A stretch of 64,000 nt of DNA. Source: Dendrolimus kikuchii. Its lineage: Eukaryota; Arthropoda; Insecta; Lepidoptera; Lasiocampidae. Positions 1 to 11,029 of this stretch are shown in pieces; the first letter of the stretch is position 1; every line of letters begins with the position of its first letter. The notes under the pieces were generated by a model, which had not been told where the DNA came from, ran no database searches, and saw nothing but the letters and a program-made list of their open reading frames with translations. The stretch spans positions 7,641,001 to 7,705,000 of the forward strand of contig CM034398.1 in the NCBI GenBank assembly GCA_019925095.2, in the 5' to 3' direction. The position numbers and the translations under genes are program-made.

Positions 1-350
1 ATGTCTCTGCAGACCACGGGCCATAAAAATGCCCGGGCTTTTGGAGGGCTTGCGTTTGGCCATGGGAAGGCCAACAAGTAGAGGCCCTTTGACAAATTTA
101 ATGTAAATGTGGAGTGACACTGACCGGATTGTCCCTGACTGCACTATATAAAAATACATCCAAGGACAAGCCCCGGTCAGCGTAGGACTATTGTAGGTAA
201 TGAGAACAAAAGGTACCGGGCTATTGGGATGAACTGTTAGTGGAACTACAAATCGAGGACAATGGCTTCTGCCAGTAGCAATGTACAAGGAACATGGAAA
301 AAATTGTCAGATGGCGGTTCGCCATTCACTGCATGATCCCCTAAAAATGC
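1..350. repeat. Repeat family A, copy 1
   Basis: This stretch matches 15781-16100 and 26451-26815 almost throughout. Shared landmarks are 'ccacgggccataaaaatg', 'aaggacaagccccgg' and 'ctattgtagg.aatgagaacaaaa'. It may begin before the window. On the minus strand all copies can be read as a related peptide (SVSRHIY..FVK...), but every copy carries frame breaks. The element class was not recognised. Confidence 0.8.
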
Positions 351-379
351 CAAGATTGACGAGGGGCAGTATGGGTGTG

Positions 380-575
380 AGTGGTTATGGGTGTCGAGAG
401 GTGGGCCGCGGGTTCACCGAAGCTACTTCCGACGTTATGCCATTTATCACTTCCGATCTCCACTCCGTGCCGACTGGCTTAGGCCAGCACGGCAGCGGGG
501 GCTTTGCCTTGGCCCCCGGAGTCGGATCTGAGGTGTCGCTACTCATCTAAGGCTTCGCTACAAAGCCAAAATAAT
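380..575. other. GC-rich block, probable transposon remnant
   Basis: The base composition rises sharply above the AT-rich surroundings ('ccagcacggcagcgggggc'). The block lies directly after repeat A copy 1. The + frame at 281-550 is open, but its peptide (rich in G, S and P) resembles nothing I know. I regard it as GC-rich retroelement debris rather than a host gene. Confidence 0.3.
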
Positions 576-617
576 TTTAAATATTGTTATGTTATTTTAT
601 GTCATAGAACAAGAATG

Positions 618-618
<1 letters not shown>

Positions 619-650
<32 letters not shown>
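619..650. repeat. (TA)n microsatellite
   Basis: Sixteen uninterrupted TA dinucleotides. Confidence 0.95.
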
Positions 651-655
<5 letters not shown>

Positions 656-718
656 GACACATATTAAATAAATATAAAAAATAACGTCCGTCGGCAGCGG
701 GGCCTAGGCTACCGGTGG

Positions 719-912
719 TTAGGGCTCCAGAGACACGAACTTCCTCACAATGCGTGCCGTGTTCAGGAGAACCGCCTTCTGCATCTTTACCCATTTACCG
801 AGTGAGAGCCTCTCTAGATGTCGGTCGAGGCTCTCTGCTATAAAACCGCTAACGGACACCACTGTCGGTACGATGATCGTTGACTCCGTATGCCACAAGA
901 CATGTCAGTAAT
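719..912 (-). pseudogene. LINE ORF C-terminal fragment
   Basis: Read on the minus strand, this gives an open frame of about 63 codons ending in a stop at 719-721. It contains 'IIVPTVVSVSGF', 'ESLDRHLERLSLG' and 'MQKAVLLNTARIVRKF'. That pattern (VP.VVS, then KAV.LNT.RIVRKF close to the stop) is typical of the extreme C-terminus of insect non-LTR retrotransposon polyproteins. No RT motif remains, so it is a 5'-truncated copy. The clade cannot be fixed from so short a piece. Confidence 0.6.
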
Positions 913-2283
913 CTCGTATGCGGGGTCTTATTATTATTACTAAAAATTAATTATGTTGATAAACAGACGTTAAAAGTGCCGCTATAATACGCCTAACCCT
1001 TCCCCTCTCCCCTTCTTCTATCTTTAGAAGTGTTTGATATATAATTCTAAAAATATTTGAGGTATGAAACCTATCAACAAAAACCTGTGTAGTTTTTGAA
1101 ATGTGGCCTATTTTCTGTTATACACTCTTATAGAACCCTAAAAGAGTGTGTAAATGTGCAAAAATAGTGGACTATGAAGACCTTCCCTAAGCGTTCCCTC
1201 AAGCACTTGACCTTATTTTTATTCCAGATTTCCTTATATAATTATATAGGTTATATATGTACGAAACAAATTGCGATACGATATAATTTAATTTGTGCTG
1301 ACCTACTTTTTGTGAATAAATAAACTATAATATAAAAAACCAATAAATCAAAAATAACACTGACAAAATATTACACATACACTCAATTTGTGATTTTGGA
1401 TGGTTGACAAAAAAGTATGGTAAGTTCATACGTTCTGAAGTTTCTCTTAAATTTTTCAATTGTACAATTAACTCAAAAACAAGAGGAAAATGAAACTTCT
1501 TTGCCTTACTAGAGGTTAATTCAACCGATTGTAGGGCAAGTGAATGAATAGTAAGATATAGGAACCAGTCATAATTTCTGCATTGTCGACGATTCCATAC
1601 TTACAAACGGTTTAGATACTATTACAGTTATTTAGTAGCATAGTTGTTCTTGTCATGTTTCCGTTTAAAGTTAATAATTAATTTTGTTATGTACCCTCTT
1701 ATTTCTATAACGATACAATCGGCCATTTCTTGAATTGAATAGTAATGTTATATTTTTATTTATTCAGTGATTAGCGCTTGTTTTGTATAGAGTAAGTAGT
1801 TCTCTATAATTTAACATAATTTTATTTAGGAGTGTTTGTCTCTAATATGTATCGATGAGTACAGATTATAGTTCAAAATCTTTCAATTATATATAGACGG
1901 TATTCACTACATTTTGTTTTCATGTTGGCAGACGCCTTAGATTTGTACTGTGTACAGTTTATAATTGATGTAAAGCTTTAAGTATAATGTCTTATATAAT
2001 ATCTTGTGTAATATATTACCTGGAATTTCCAAACAGTAATGTATTAAATTCTTTTCATTCATAACACTTTAATTAAAATAGTTTATCAATGACTTCGATC
2101 CACTATCGGTTGTGCCAATTGCTTAGTTTCATGTACTGTAAAATTCTAAAATGCTTGTAGAGTGTAAAAAGTTAGTATCTGTAATTCGTTAAAACCGTAA
2201 GGATCTCTGATTATAAGTAAGTGACCAGTTGCTGTTCTTTTACTACCATAAACCCTTCTGATTTGTTGCAAGTATTACAACAC
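913..2283. other. AT-rich DNA, no gene seen
   Basis: I see no coding frame, RNA gene or repeat that recurs in the window here. It is ordinary AT-rich intergenic or intronic sequence. Confidence 0.6.
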
Positions 2284-2700
2284 GCTTGGCTTTCGAAGAG
2301 ACTTCGCGTCTTTCTGCATATTCTGCCGACTGTACAATGGGGAGTATTCCGAGGAACTGTTCAGATTGGTGCCTTCGCCTTCTTCTTACCACCGCACCGC
2401 ACGCCATCGGCTGGGCGTTCATCCCCACTTCCTAGAGCCGCTTCGCTCTTGTACGCAACGGTTCTCTAGAACGTTTCTTTTGTGCACCGTGAGGATTTAG
2501 AATGAACCCCCAGCCGTGGTTTTACCACAGCGCTACAATATGGGGTTCTTGGGGTTTAAAAAGGGTGTCATAAAATTTCTTCGAGGCCAGCAGCGCGTTG
2601 GTGACATCTCTGGTATTGCAAACGTTAATAGGTGATGGTAACCACTTTCCATCAAGTGGGCCATCTACCTGTCTGCTGAACTCCAGCGATAAAAAAAATG
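2284..2700 (+). pseudogene. CR1/L2-like LINE 3' end (family C), copy a
   Basis: One continuous + frame runs to a stop at 2633-2635. It carries 'FCRLYNGEYSEELFRLVP', 'YHRTARHRLGVHPHF', 'RYNMGF' and 'KGVIKFLRGQQRVG'. This is the standard C-terminal pattern of a CR1/L2-type LINE polyprotein. The only break is a TAG at 2498-2500, where the family usually has the tryptophan of a WNELP motif. After the stop comes a short 3' UTR ending in an oligo-A tail, so the copy is 5'-truncated with an intact 3' end. Related copies lie at 39893, 40207, 41110 and 50055. The clade name is my inference. Confidence 0.7.
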
Positions 2701-2990
2701 TAACACAACTTTGAGTGGATGCTTTGATTTTATTGCAGTTAAATTTTGTAAGAGTAAATTAAGGCATAATAAATCACGTTGCTCATTTAATGGAAAACAA
2801 TAGAAATTACTAAGCACTTAAATAATACTAATGAGAGTATTGCGTGGCACAAAATGTTTTCCAGTCTCGGATTAGATACGATATAATTTCATTTAATGAC
2901 ATCTGATTAGTTAATAGTAAAAGAAATTTATGTAAGGACGTATAAAAGAAAACGTTATTTGCCAAAGGCACAAAGAATAACATATTTTCT

Positions 2991-2991
<1 letters not shown>

Positions 2992-3086
<95 letters not shown>
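2992..3086. repeat. (CA)n(AT)n microsatellite
   Basis: A short CA run passes into about 43 AT units. Open frames predicted across it are artefacts of the dinucleotide repeat. Confidence 0.97.
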
Positions 3087-3088
<2 letters not shown>

Positions 3089-3261
3089 GAGGAATCTATG
3101 AGTCGGGTTCATTGTTGTTTGCATGTATAAATGCACAATATTATTTGTTTGCATTTTAATTACTTTTAAAATCCTTAATTTAATTTAATTTGATTTGTTA
3201 AATCTTTTTATAACGTGAAAATGTTCTTAATCTAATAAAAAGTATGAATATTGTAATCTGA

Positions 3262-3560
3262 CCAATGACCAATCAGAGCAGAGCACCTGCCTCGTGCGCA
3301 GTCGGGGCGCCATCTGTACTTGAGGTAGACGGGTGAGTTATTGCGTGACATTTGAGCGATAGTAATGGATCGAGTTGGATCGTTGAGAATTTAAAAGGAA
3401 GGGTTAAAGTAAGATCGGAGCCCTGAATCCGCTGCTCGGTCTTAATTGTGACAAAATATTGTCTAAATCTAAATTAAAAGTGTATAAACTGTGACTATTG
3501 TATTTTGTGCTCGCATTTTACCCTGATGACGCCCACTAAACATGCAACGGTCAACGAGAA
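3262..3560 (+). other. Possible LTR-retrotransposon remnant
   Basis: A mixed-composition block starts 'tgtaatctgaccaatgacc'. It is followed at 3549-3600 by an open peptide 'TVNENDASPTYI' that resembles the start of some retroelement ORFs. No second LTR, primer-binding site or target-site duplication could be confirmed. The call rests on general appearance. Confidence 0.2.
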
Positions 3561-3925
3561 CGATGCTTCTCCGACATATATTTATCAGCAAACTATTACG
3601 TTATACGTTTTATTTATTTAATTTGTTTGGGAAACATACAATAATTAATATTCTTAAATATAAAACACAAAATTAACACATATATCAATCGAGTTTCCAC
3701 TAAAGAATCATTTATATAATAAAAATAGAAAATTGGCTCAAATAGTTAATTACAGCAACAAAAACATCCAATTATACGGAAATTACATAAAATGTCTATT
3801 TTTTTCCATTAGGACAATATTGAACGAAATCGAAAAAAAAATGTGACAATAATTACTAATAGAATAGAGATAAAAAAAAGAAAGTAGAAAGTATTAAAAA
3901 AAAGTTTGTTACTATTCCAAAAAAT

Positions 3926-4245
3926 GTTTTTTTTTTATTGCAGAAGATCAGCAGACAGGCAGACAGCCCACTTGATGGAAAGCGGTTACCATCGCCTATG
4001 GACATTTGCAACACCAAAGTTGCTACAAATGCGCTGCTGCTCTCTTAAGGGAGACTGGAACCTGGTCACTAATGCCGGAACATAACTCAAGGTTGTTATG
4101 GCGACATACTTTAGACCAGGGGTGGTAGCCATCCAGTCGGGCAAATGCCGTACCACCTGGCTGTGGGTTATTAAGTCACCTCTTACGACAGGCCGCCCGG
4201 CCGCAGGAAATTGTATTCTTTCACCGTTCCTGCACGGATAAAATC
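3926..4245 (-). mobile_element. SINE-like family B, copy 1
   Basis: A full-length copy of the commonest short repeat in the window. On the minus strand it begins near 'gtgcaggaacgg', passes through 'ctgcggccgggcggcctgtc', and ends 'ctgctgatcttctgcaataaaa' as an oligo-A-type tail at the low-coordinate side. Its last ~110 bp match the 3' end of LINE family C. Other copies are at 6079, 7783, 13014, 27681, 52856 and 55211, plus fragments. The origin of the head is unknown; no clear tRNA A/B boxes were seen. Confidence 0.8.
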
Positions 4246-4365
4246 TTTGTGACATAATCTTTGTAATATATGTATTTAAGTAAAAAAAATAACTGGTTGA
4301 AGTATAATATTAATTTAAATCCAACTGCATCGCCAGATTAGTGAAGAATTTCCTTAAAGATAGGA

Positions 4366-4425
4366 TGCCTGGAAGATATTGTTTTTATCGATAAGGCCGC
4401 CACGTCTTTGTTGTTGCCAAGTATG
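4366..4425 (+). mobile_element. LINE 3'-end fragment (RTE-like tail family)
   Basis: Contains 'tttttatcgataaggccgcc'. This motif recurs at 36750-36906 (+), 9303-9490 (-) and 14325-14440 (-), where it lies just before an AATAAAG-type tail. It is a short decayed fragment. Confidence 0.5.
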
Positions 4426-4429
4426 TTTA

Positions 4430-5845
4430 TCACGCAGTTTTACAATTGTTCATTTTGTGTGTAACATTCTGAAAAATTCGATATGACATAGCTTAAAAAT
4501 ATTTTCAAAGTAAATTAGATTGAAAAAGATATGTGGTTAAGTTTTTAAATGCATTTTAAAAGTTCCCTGTTTAAACCTGTGGACGTTCTTAACATTCCTC
4601 TACAGAACAGAACGTGTCTGGACTGGCATACACTTGGATAATTTTATTTGATCTTTACACTTATATCCATGAATCTTCCAGTTCAACATATTTTCTATAT
4701 AAATTCCTACCTCTTCATTACATAATATACACTACATTGTTAACTCAATCTTGGATATTAGGTGCAACTTTCAAAAATCTCCTATGTATTCGTATCTCAT
4801 ATAATCTGTGCTCGAAACATTCCATATCCATCTCAAAATTCTTATTTCAGCTGAGTGGAGGTATAATAAAAGGAAAAAAAAATCATACATTTTTTATCAC
4901 TCACATGGCCTGCACACAAAGCAAGGATAACAATAATCTGAATAAAACCTTAAAGAAGACTCATCAAACAAGATTAAAGCATTTGGCATGTGACGTAACA
5001 AAGCTGAATTCATTTATTATTACCATTCAAATGACTCGAATAGATTAACCGTATAAAATAAATTTACATCGCCTTTTACTTCAATTGGGCGACAACATTT
5101 ACCATTCCTATCTGAACGGTTTCTCTCAGATGGTATGGCCATGAATTATTTATTTTCACCAAAAATAATTTCTCTTGCTGAAAAGCTTTTGTTTTTTAAA
5201 GACAGTTACTAATGTAAGGAATTATCTATCTTAATTATAAACAGCAAAACGGGATATTCAATTGTCGCTATTTAAAGGTCACGGTTCTGTATCAGGTTCT
5301 GAATGTTATGGAAATGAATATGCTGTGGTGGATGTGTAGGGCCATGCGGTAAGACTCCGATGTGGACCAGGACTGTCTTTATTGTATTGGACACTGGGGT
5401 TCTTAAGATTAAATGTATAATTTATTGTAGTTAATCTTCTTTAGAATTGATGTGATTTGAAACTCGCTGAAACTAAAACGAGATTAATACATAAATCTAT
5501 AGGACCAAGCCTGCGAGAGAATTAGATACCAGTTACATTGTGCAGAACAGATTAAAGAGTCAATAAGACCAATGATTAAACATAGGTCCAATTTGGACCG
5601 AAATAAAATGAAATAATATTTTTTAGACTAAAACAGTGAAAAATTAAAAGTGTTACTTAAGAGGTCTATTTTGAATTATAATATGTTGACGGATGTAACC
5701 TAAGACATTGTATTTATAATTAATAAAAGCTAGCGAAGAATTATCTGTGAGTATATTCTCTGAAGAAGTTTCACCTCTACTGTGTGTGAGCTGCATACAC
5801 ACACATTTTTTTTAATTTACTTTTTAGAAGTGCATAGTCATTTTT
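4430..5845. other. No supported gene
   Basis: The longest open frame (4614-5048, +, 144 codons) gives a peptide of low complexity and odd composition with no recognisable domain and no splice context. I do not call it a gene. The rest is AT-rich and unassigned. Confidence 0.5.
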
Positions 5846-5847
5846 AA

Positions 5848-6062
5848 AAGACTTCCAAAAAGAGGAGGTTCTCAATTCGACTCTATGATTTTTTTATATA
5901 TGTTTGTTACATGATTTCTCCGTATCGATTTTCAAATTTTGTCTTTATTCGAAAGAGACTTCTGAGATGGTTCCATTCTCACCAAGTCAGGATCTAATAA
6001 TTGGATCTCAGGGAAATCAAGAGTAACCCTTATTGAAGAGCATCGAGCGGCTATATTGTTCG
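5848..6062 (+). repeat. Repeat family G, copy 1
   Basis: Begins 'gacttccaaaaagaggagg' followed by 'ttctcaattcgac', and later has 'aagtcaggatctaataa' and 'atctcagggaaatc'. It matches 53903-54090. The head alone also appears at about 12396-12430. The motif 'gaggaggttctcaattcgac' is common in lepidopteran intergenic DNA (recall, not searched). SINE-like B copy 2 lies directly beyond it. Confidence 0.7.
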
Positions 6063-6078
6063 AAAGACAAAAATATTC

Positions 6079-6372
6079 GTGCAGGAACTGAAAAATATTA
6101 CAATTCCCTGCGGCCAGTAGTAAGAGGCGACAAAACAACCCATATCCTGGTGGTAGAGTATTTGCCCGTCTAGATGGGTACCACCCCTGGTCCAGAGTAT
6201 GCCGCCATAATAACCTTGCCTTGAGTTCCGGCATTAATGGCCAGGTTCCAGCACCCTTTAAAGAGCAGCAGCGCATTTGTAGCGCCTTTGGTGTTACAAG
6301 TGTCCATAGGCGATGTTAAACGATTTCCATCAGATGGGTCAGCGGCCAGTCTGCTGCAATGAATGTAAAACT
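6079..6372 (+). mobile_element. SINE-like family B, copy 2
   Basis: A plus-oriented copy, from 'gtgcaggaactg' to 'agtctgctgcaatgaatg'. It is near full length with point changes. The minus-strand open frame over it (5932-6276) is a shadow. Confidence 0.8.
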
Positions 6373-6959
6373 CTCGTTCAATAAATATAAGAAAATGTAA
6401 GTAATAATAATACAGTAATACAATTTTTACAGACGCTTAAAATATTATTTGAAAAGCTATTCAAGCAACTAAAAAGTAGGGTAGGGTAGTATAATGTGAT
6501 CAGCTTGCACCCGGGTGCCGCGCACCCTTTGCACTCTCTGATGGAACCTGTCGCGTCCAAGGAAGTGATCATGTGTGTAACGTAGCAGATAAAATAGAAG
6601 AGTTACCCACGACTGATACGTCCACGTTAAAAGATCAGGTTTCACGTCTCGGTAGAAGAAATAGTTCCAAGAAATAGTGACTTGACATTATGAAGCATGA
6701 CACGTGTACCATAAGGCTGTACGGTAGCATATTAAAAACGCTTTAGGCCGCTGAAGCGACCGACCACTGCATATTATGTAAAATGAACTATAGTAGTCCT
6801 TCTTAGACTCCTGACGCGGCATACATACGCTATACTCTTCGTCCGTCACTTAAACTAACTGGGATTTAATTCTTGGATGATAATGACGTCATGTCCATAT
6901 GTCAATTAGTAGAAAAAAAATATTGTCTTCACATTAGATCAGAAAATTTACCTTAGTGG

Positions 6960-7030
6960 TTTATAAGTTCCGGTCAGAATTCGAACCCACGTCATACGAA
7001 CGAGACTTATTGACTACTATAAAAGGTGTG
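6960..7030 (-). mobile_element. tRNA-related SINE head (remnant)
   Basis: The minus strand reads 'gacgtgggttcgaattc', close to the pol III B box GWTCRANNC. About 30 bases upstream is a possible A-box-like stretch. No complete cloverleaf could be drawn, so I call it a SINE head rather than a tRNA gene. Confidence 0.4.
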
Positions 7031-7241
7031 TCGCTGTTACAAAATAATGTACCGAAACCGTAAAAATGGGGATTTTCTCATTGCTTGATTGATTTATTGC
7101 TCACAATTCAATCGAATGAAGGTTAATAAATCAGTGCCTATAGACATGTGGGTTATCTTACAGATCTTCCTAAAGAAAAATAAACATTGTCAGGCCTTCA
7201 CCTCCTTAAATTTTTGAATTATGAAGAGATAAATTCTGTAC

Positions 7242-7356
7242 AAGAGCTATGAATGTCAAAGAAGCAAGTGAGGTGTGTAAGAATAAGCCATTCCGCTCTG
7301 TTGTTCGTGCCTACCCCGCAAGGGAACTGGCGTGAAGTTATGTATGTATGTATGTA
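7242..7356 (+). mobile_element. Repeat family D, copy 1, with (TGTA)n tail
   Basis: Runs from 'agctatgaatgtcaaagaag' to 'ccgcaagggaactggcgtg' and ends in a (ATGT)n tail. Copies are at 8257 (-), 11727 (-) and 51321 (+, short). All share the tail side and differ in 5' extent, as expected of 5'-truncated non-LTR or SINE insertions. Confidence 0.75.
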
Positions 7357-7782
7357 TAAATTCTGAAATATTCAAGGCAGAGTCCGACAGAACTTAGCAA
7401 TAAATGCAATAAAAATTACTTTAAACAAGATTAATTTGATAGTTCTTTAAATATATTATTTCCCACTAAATGCTTATCCGTGACGAAATAACAAAAACAG
7501 TCGATGTTTGTCACATCTAAGGGACTTTATTCGATTTCTTTCTTATTTCGTTATTTAATAGTTGATTGTTATACGAGAGGTGAAAGTGACATATTTAGGC
7601 ATGAGTGGTCTGGCGCACGAGCGTAGCGAAGGCACTAATAGTTCGAGTGCCTAAATGGGCCTTCCACCCGAGGTTAACACTCTGCTTTTCATTTCGAATA
7701 TGTGTAAAGTAAATAAAAGCTGATTAGTTAAAAAAAACAACTACTTCTCTTATGAAATCATGAGTGAAATCCATATCTAAAT

Positions 7783-8086
7783 CTTTTTTTTTATTATTTA
7801 TTGCAGGAGTTCAGCAGACAGGCAGACGGCCCACTTGATGGAAAGCGGATACTATCGCCTATGGATATTTGCAACACCAAAGGTATTACAAATGCGCTGC
7901 TGCTCTCTTAAGGGTGACTAGAACCTGGTACTAATGCCGGAACACAACACAAGGTTGTTATAGCGGCACACTCTAGATCAAGGGTGGACGCCATCCAGTC
8001 GAACAAATACCCTACCACCTGGCTGTGGGCCAGGCCGCCCGGCCGCAGGAATTTGTATGCTTTCTCCGTTCCTGCATGGATAAAAT
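7783..8086 (-). mobile_element. SINE-like family B, copy 3
   Basis: Full-length minus copy inserted into family F. Comparison with the empty site in the second F copy places the insertion next to 'aaatct|gatgaa'. The T-run on the left is the complement of its 3' A tail. Confidence 0.8.
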
Positions 8087-8256
8087 TTGATGAACTCTAC
8101 TAACTACTAACTAACTTTTTTCTGTGGCCTTTTACCAGCAAGTACTTTTTTTCACCGATGATAGTAAATATTTAGCTCAAATTTATGTAATAATTTAATG
8201 AACAGCAACTTATAAGTATAAAACATGTTACAAAATTGTTGATATTTTTTTATACA

Positions 8257-8405
8257 TACATACATACATACATAACATCACGCCAGTTCCCTTGCGGGGT
8301 AGGCACGAACAACAGAGCGCCATTTAGGCTTATTCTTACACACCTCACTTGCTTCTTTGACATTCATAACTCTTGTCATGCACGCTCGTCTGTTCTTAAG
8401 GCTCC
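8257..8405 (-). mobile_element. Repeat family D, copy 2, with 11-bp target-site duplication
   Basis: A minus-oriented copy whose (TACA)n tail lies on the left. It is flanked by the direct repeat TTTTTTATACA at 8246-8256 and 8406-8416. The second F copy shows the site uninterrupted. This supports target-primed insertion, i.e. a LINE-mobilised element. Confidence 0.75.
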
Positions 8406-8659
8406 TTTTTTATACAGCGGCTATAAAAAATCATAAATAAGCCTCATGTATGGTTCGCATAGTTTTTTTAATTGTTTTGACAGCAGGAAAAATTGTTTCC
8501 CACTTACGAAATGTACTGTTTTCATTCCTGTGATTAGGCGTACTTCAAACGTACTCTCAGAATATGAGAAATGAAAAGATATTTTAATAACTAGATTTGT
8601 TATTAGATTTAAATTAGACTTTATCAATAGTTCACATCTACCTTCTTAACTACGACGAC

Positions 8660-9300
8660 GCCTGTCGCCAGAGATTAATGATCATCTCCGTTACATAAAG
8701 TTAGAGGAAAAACAGAAGTTAATAATATCTTTTTTCCCTTGTATATTTCTCATACCTGAGGAATATACTCGGGGGAAAAGGGGCAAAAACACCAGAAAAT
8801 ATACTCGTTATTCTGATGTTTTTGTCTCGGATTCGTTTCCCGATGGGACAAATTGTATTCCGAAAATAGACGCTAGAATTTTGCGTTGTATATTTTATGC
8901 TTAATATAAGCGTATCTTCTATAGTTTAGGATTATGCAATGTTTGTTTGTTAGAAATCTGTCACAAGATTCAAACATTCAAGTTTTAAAATATATCAATC
9001 AATAACTCTATAGTAACAAAGTATTTTAATGTGGCTTTCTTTAAATTTATTCATTTCATTTACCAATTTAATATTACACAGGTATAATTAGATTTATTAA
9101 TTATTACTATGATTAATTATTATTTAACAAAATTGGGTCGTTTTGGTCTACGCCAAAAGGAAGGTTTGCACTAAAAATCAGCGTTGTGTCGGATATAATT
9201 CCGGCACAGCAATATGCTGAGTGCAAACCTTGTTTGCTGCAAATGCAGCATAGAAATTCTCAAAATATGCTTTGTATAATAATTTATAAGGATTGTAACT
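8660..9300. other. No gene; one short hairpin
   Basis: AT-rich and unassigned. An inverted repeat at 8784-8797 and 8811-8824 ('caaaaacaccagaa' with its near-complement) forms a 14-bp stem with one G-T pair and a 13-nt loop. Confidence 0.4.
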
Positions 9301-9302
9301 AC

Positions 9303-9490
9303 GTCGCTATTTCTTCAAATAAAGTCTTTATTTCTTTCTTTCTTTCTTATTGTACACCAATACAAAAATAAACTTACAGCCTAAAATTATGACGAACTAT
9401 GAACAAAGGTTGGTCCTATCCCTAAAAAGCGATCTCTTTCACTTGAAGACAACCCCAGGAATGAATTAAGATTATAATGGCGATGGTAGA
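9303..9490 (-). mobile_element. LINE 3' end (RTE-like tail family), minus copy
   Basis: The minus strand carries 'ttcctggggttgtctt', 'agagatcgctttttaggga' and, near the end, 'tgtacaataag' followed by (AAAG)n. The order matches 36750-36906. It is a 3' UTR and tail fragment with no coding capacity. Confidence 0.6.
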
Positions 9491-9714
9491 ACATAATACA
9501 TAGTACGCTTACTTAGATTTTAGTAATAAACATATAAATGCAATATATATATACATGGTTTATATTTTAAATAGGCATATACTTAATATATATTACATAA
9601 AAATATATATCTACAAAAATGCATGAATGTTTATAGATATATATGTACATACATTTGAATATTATCATAATATACTGAACTAATTAAATATATTTTCCAA
9701 ATAATGTATAAGCT

Positions 9715-9935
9715 ATACGATAGACGTAGTACCTTAGTGACTAAAGTAGTCGCCTCTCATTCCAATGACGTGAGTTCGAATCCCAGCTGGGATTGGGTAT
9801 AGCTTGTGCAGTTTTTCTAACGAAATGTGCATATTGTTACAGTTAACACGTGCTGATGGTGAAGGAAACATCATGAGTACTAAATTTACAGATCGAGATT
9901 ACCGATGTATGAAACCCTTTAATCCCCTTTAGAAG
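9715..9935 (+). mobile_element. tRNA-derived SINE
   Basis: A tRNA-like head at about 9722-9795 has 'ccttagtgactaaagtagtc' (A-box region) and 'gtgagttcgaatcccag', whose GTTCGAATC matches the B-box consensus exactly. It is followed by a conserved-looking body ('acacgtgctgatggtgaagg'). The head does not fold into a good tRNA with a proper anticodon stem, and a SINE body follows, so it is a SINE and not a tRNA gene. Confidence 0.65.
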
Positions 9936-10559
9936 AGCAGAGAGGTCTCGGATATGCGCCTATGGGTATACCGTCTAACTCCTGAATGTGGAAAGTCCCA
10001 AGCAGCCATGGGGCGTTTACAAGTTGAAAGTAAAAAAGTGTCGTTTCAATATCAAATATAATACACGGGATATACATTTATATATAGGAGATGCATTAAC
10101 AGGAAATAGGTATGTGACAAATAAAATTTCACTAATAAAGTTTACATACATTACGAATAAAATAATTATTTTAAAACCTGGAAGTAATTCTCAAAACATA
10201 TAAGTAATATATAAAAGTACTAACCATGAATTCATTACACCAATCTTCATGAGCATTCCTTCAGTCAGTTCATACTTCCATTAAAAACGTTATTTCTAAC
10301 ACTACACATCTTCACAATGATCCCTAATGATGTTATGTGATGATAGTCTTCCATAAAATTCTTTGAAGTCTCACTTCCAACCTTATACCTTCACTGTAAA
10401 GTTAGCTAGCACGCTTCTCCTTCGAATGCCAAAAATTAAAGCTAAGAATAATCATACTAAAAAATAACTGTCACAATGTTCCAAATAATTCTCGAAATAT
10501 GATTCAAATTATAAATATATGACATCACTATCGTATTTTATATCGGTTTTTATTCATTC

Positions 10560-10745
10560 GAAATTTGAAAATCAGTGTCGAAGTTTACGGTGCCAAATCG
10601 GTAACGCCACCGCGCGTATGAAGCGTGAATCGTGATTTCATCCGCGCAAGTGGCTGTGACGGCAGCGCTCGGATGACTGGTCCTTTCAGTGTACAGATTC
10701 AGCGCCCGCCCTAACTGCGCAGGGACGAACAAGAACTTTTTATGG
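10560..10745. promoter_or_regulatory. CpG-rich island in AT-rich DNA
   Basis: A run with many CG dinucleotides ('ggtaacgccaccgcgcgtatg', 'cgcccgccctaactgcgc') sits in an AT-rich background and matches no other place in the window. It could be a promoter/first-exon region or a lone transposon scrap. The minus frame over it (10550-10780) shows no recognisable domain. Confidence 0.25.
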
Positions 10746-11029
10746 TATTTTAATAACGGTTTCTTGCGTACGGACAACACTACTTTTTGGACTTTTTTTG
10801 TCGAGAACCGTTCGAAATATGAATTCTTTATTAATTGACGTCCTATGGAATAACGCTTTTGAATTGCTTTTATACGCGTTTATTTCTGCATACTTTTAAG
10901 AATACTATTGATGCATGTGATTTGTGATATAAATATATAGTGATAGTTTAGTAAAAGTAAATAGTATTAAAATCATAAAGAACACATTAAATGAATTTAG
11001 AAATATATATTATAGAGGAGAGAGGAATG

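Larger units (their letters stand above)
7568..8585 (+). repeat. Repeat family F, copy 1, split by two insertions
   Basis: Segments 7568-7782, 8098-8256 and 8406-8585 align in order with the uninterrupted copy at 37005-37565. Shared landmarks are 'cgcacgagcgtagcga', 'gttacaaaattgttgatat' and 'gagaaatgaaaag'. A SINE-like B copy fills the first gap and a D repeat fills the second. The element class is unknown. Confidence 0.75.

Noticed and set aside
2828..3159. Open frames on both strands made of alternating I and Y
   Set aside because: They are translations of the (AT)n microsatellite. The same applies at 43229-43420 and 54261-54520.
3986..4255. 89-codon minus frame with a plausible-looking peptide
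   Set aside because: It lies wholly within SINE-like B copy 1. Similar frames occur over other B copies (5932-6276, 13027-13251, 55264-55565) because the repeat is GC-rich.
4614..5048. 144-codon + frame
   Set aside because: Composition is not protein-like (I, T, K, S rich without domains), and it has no splice signals, promoter or homologue that I know.
9722..9795. tRNA gene
   Set aside because: The B box is exact, but the anticodon arm and acceptor stem do not pair well and a SINE body follows.
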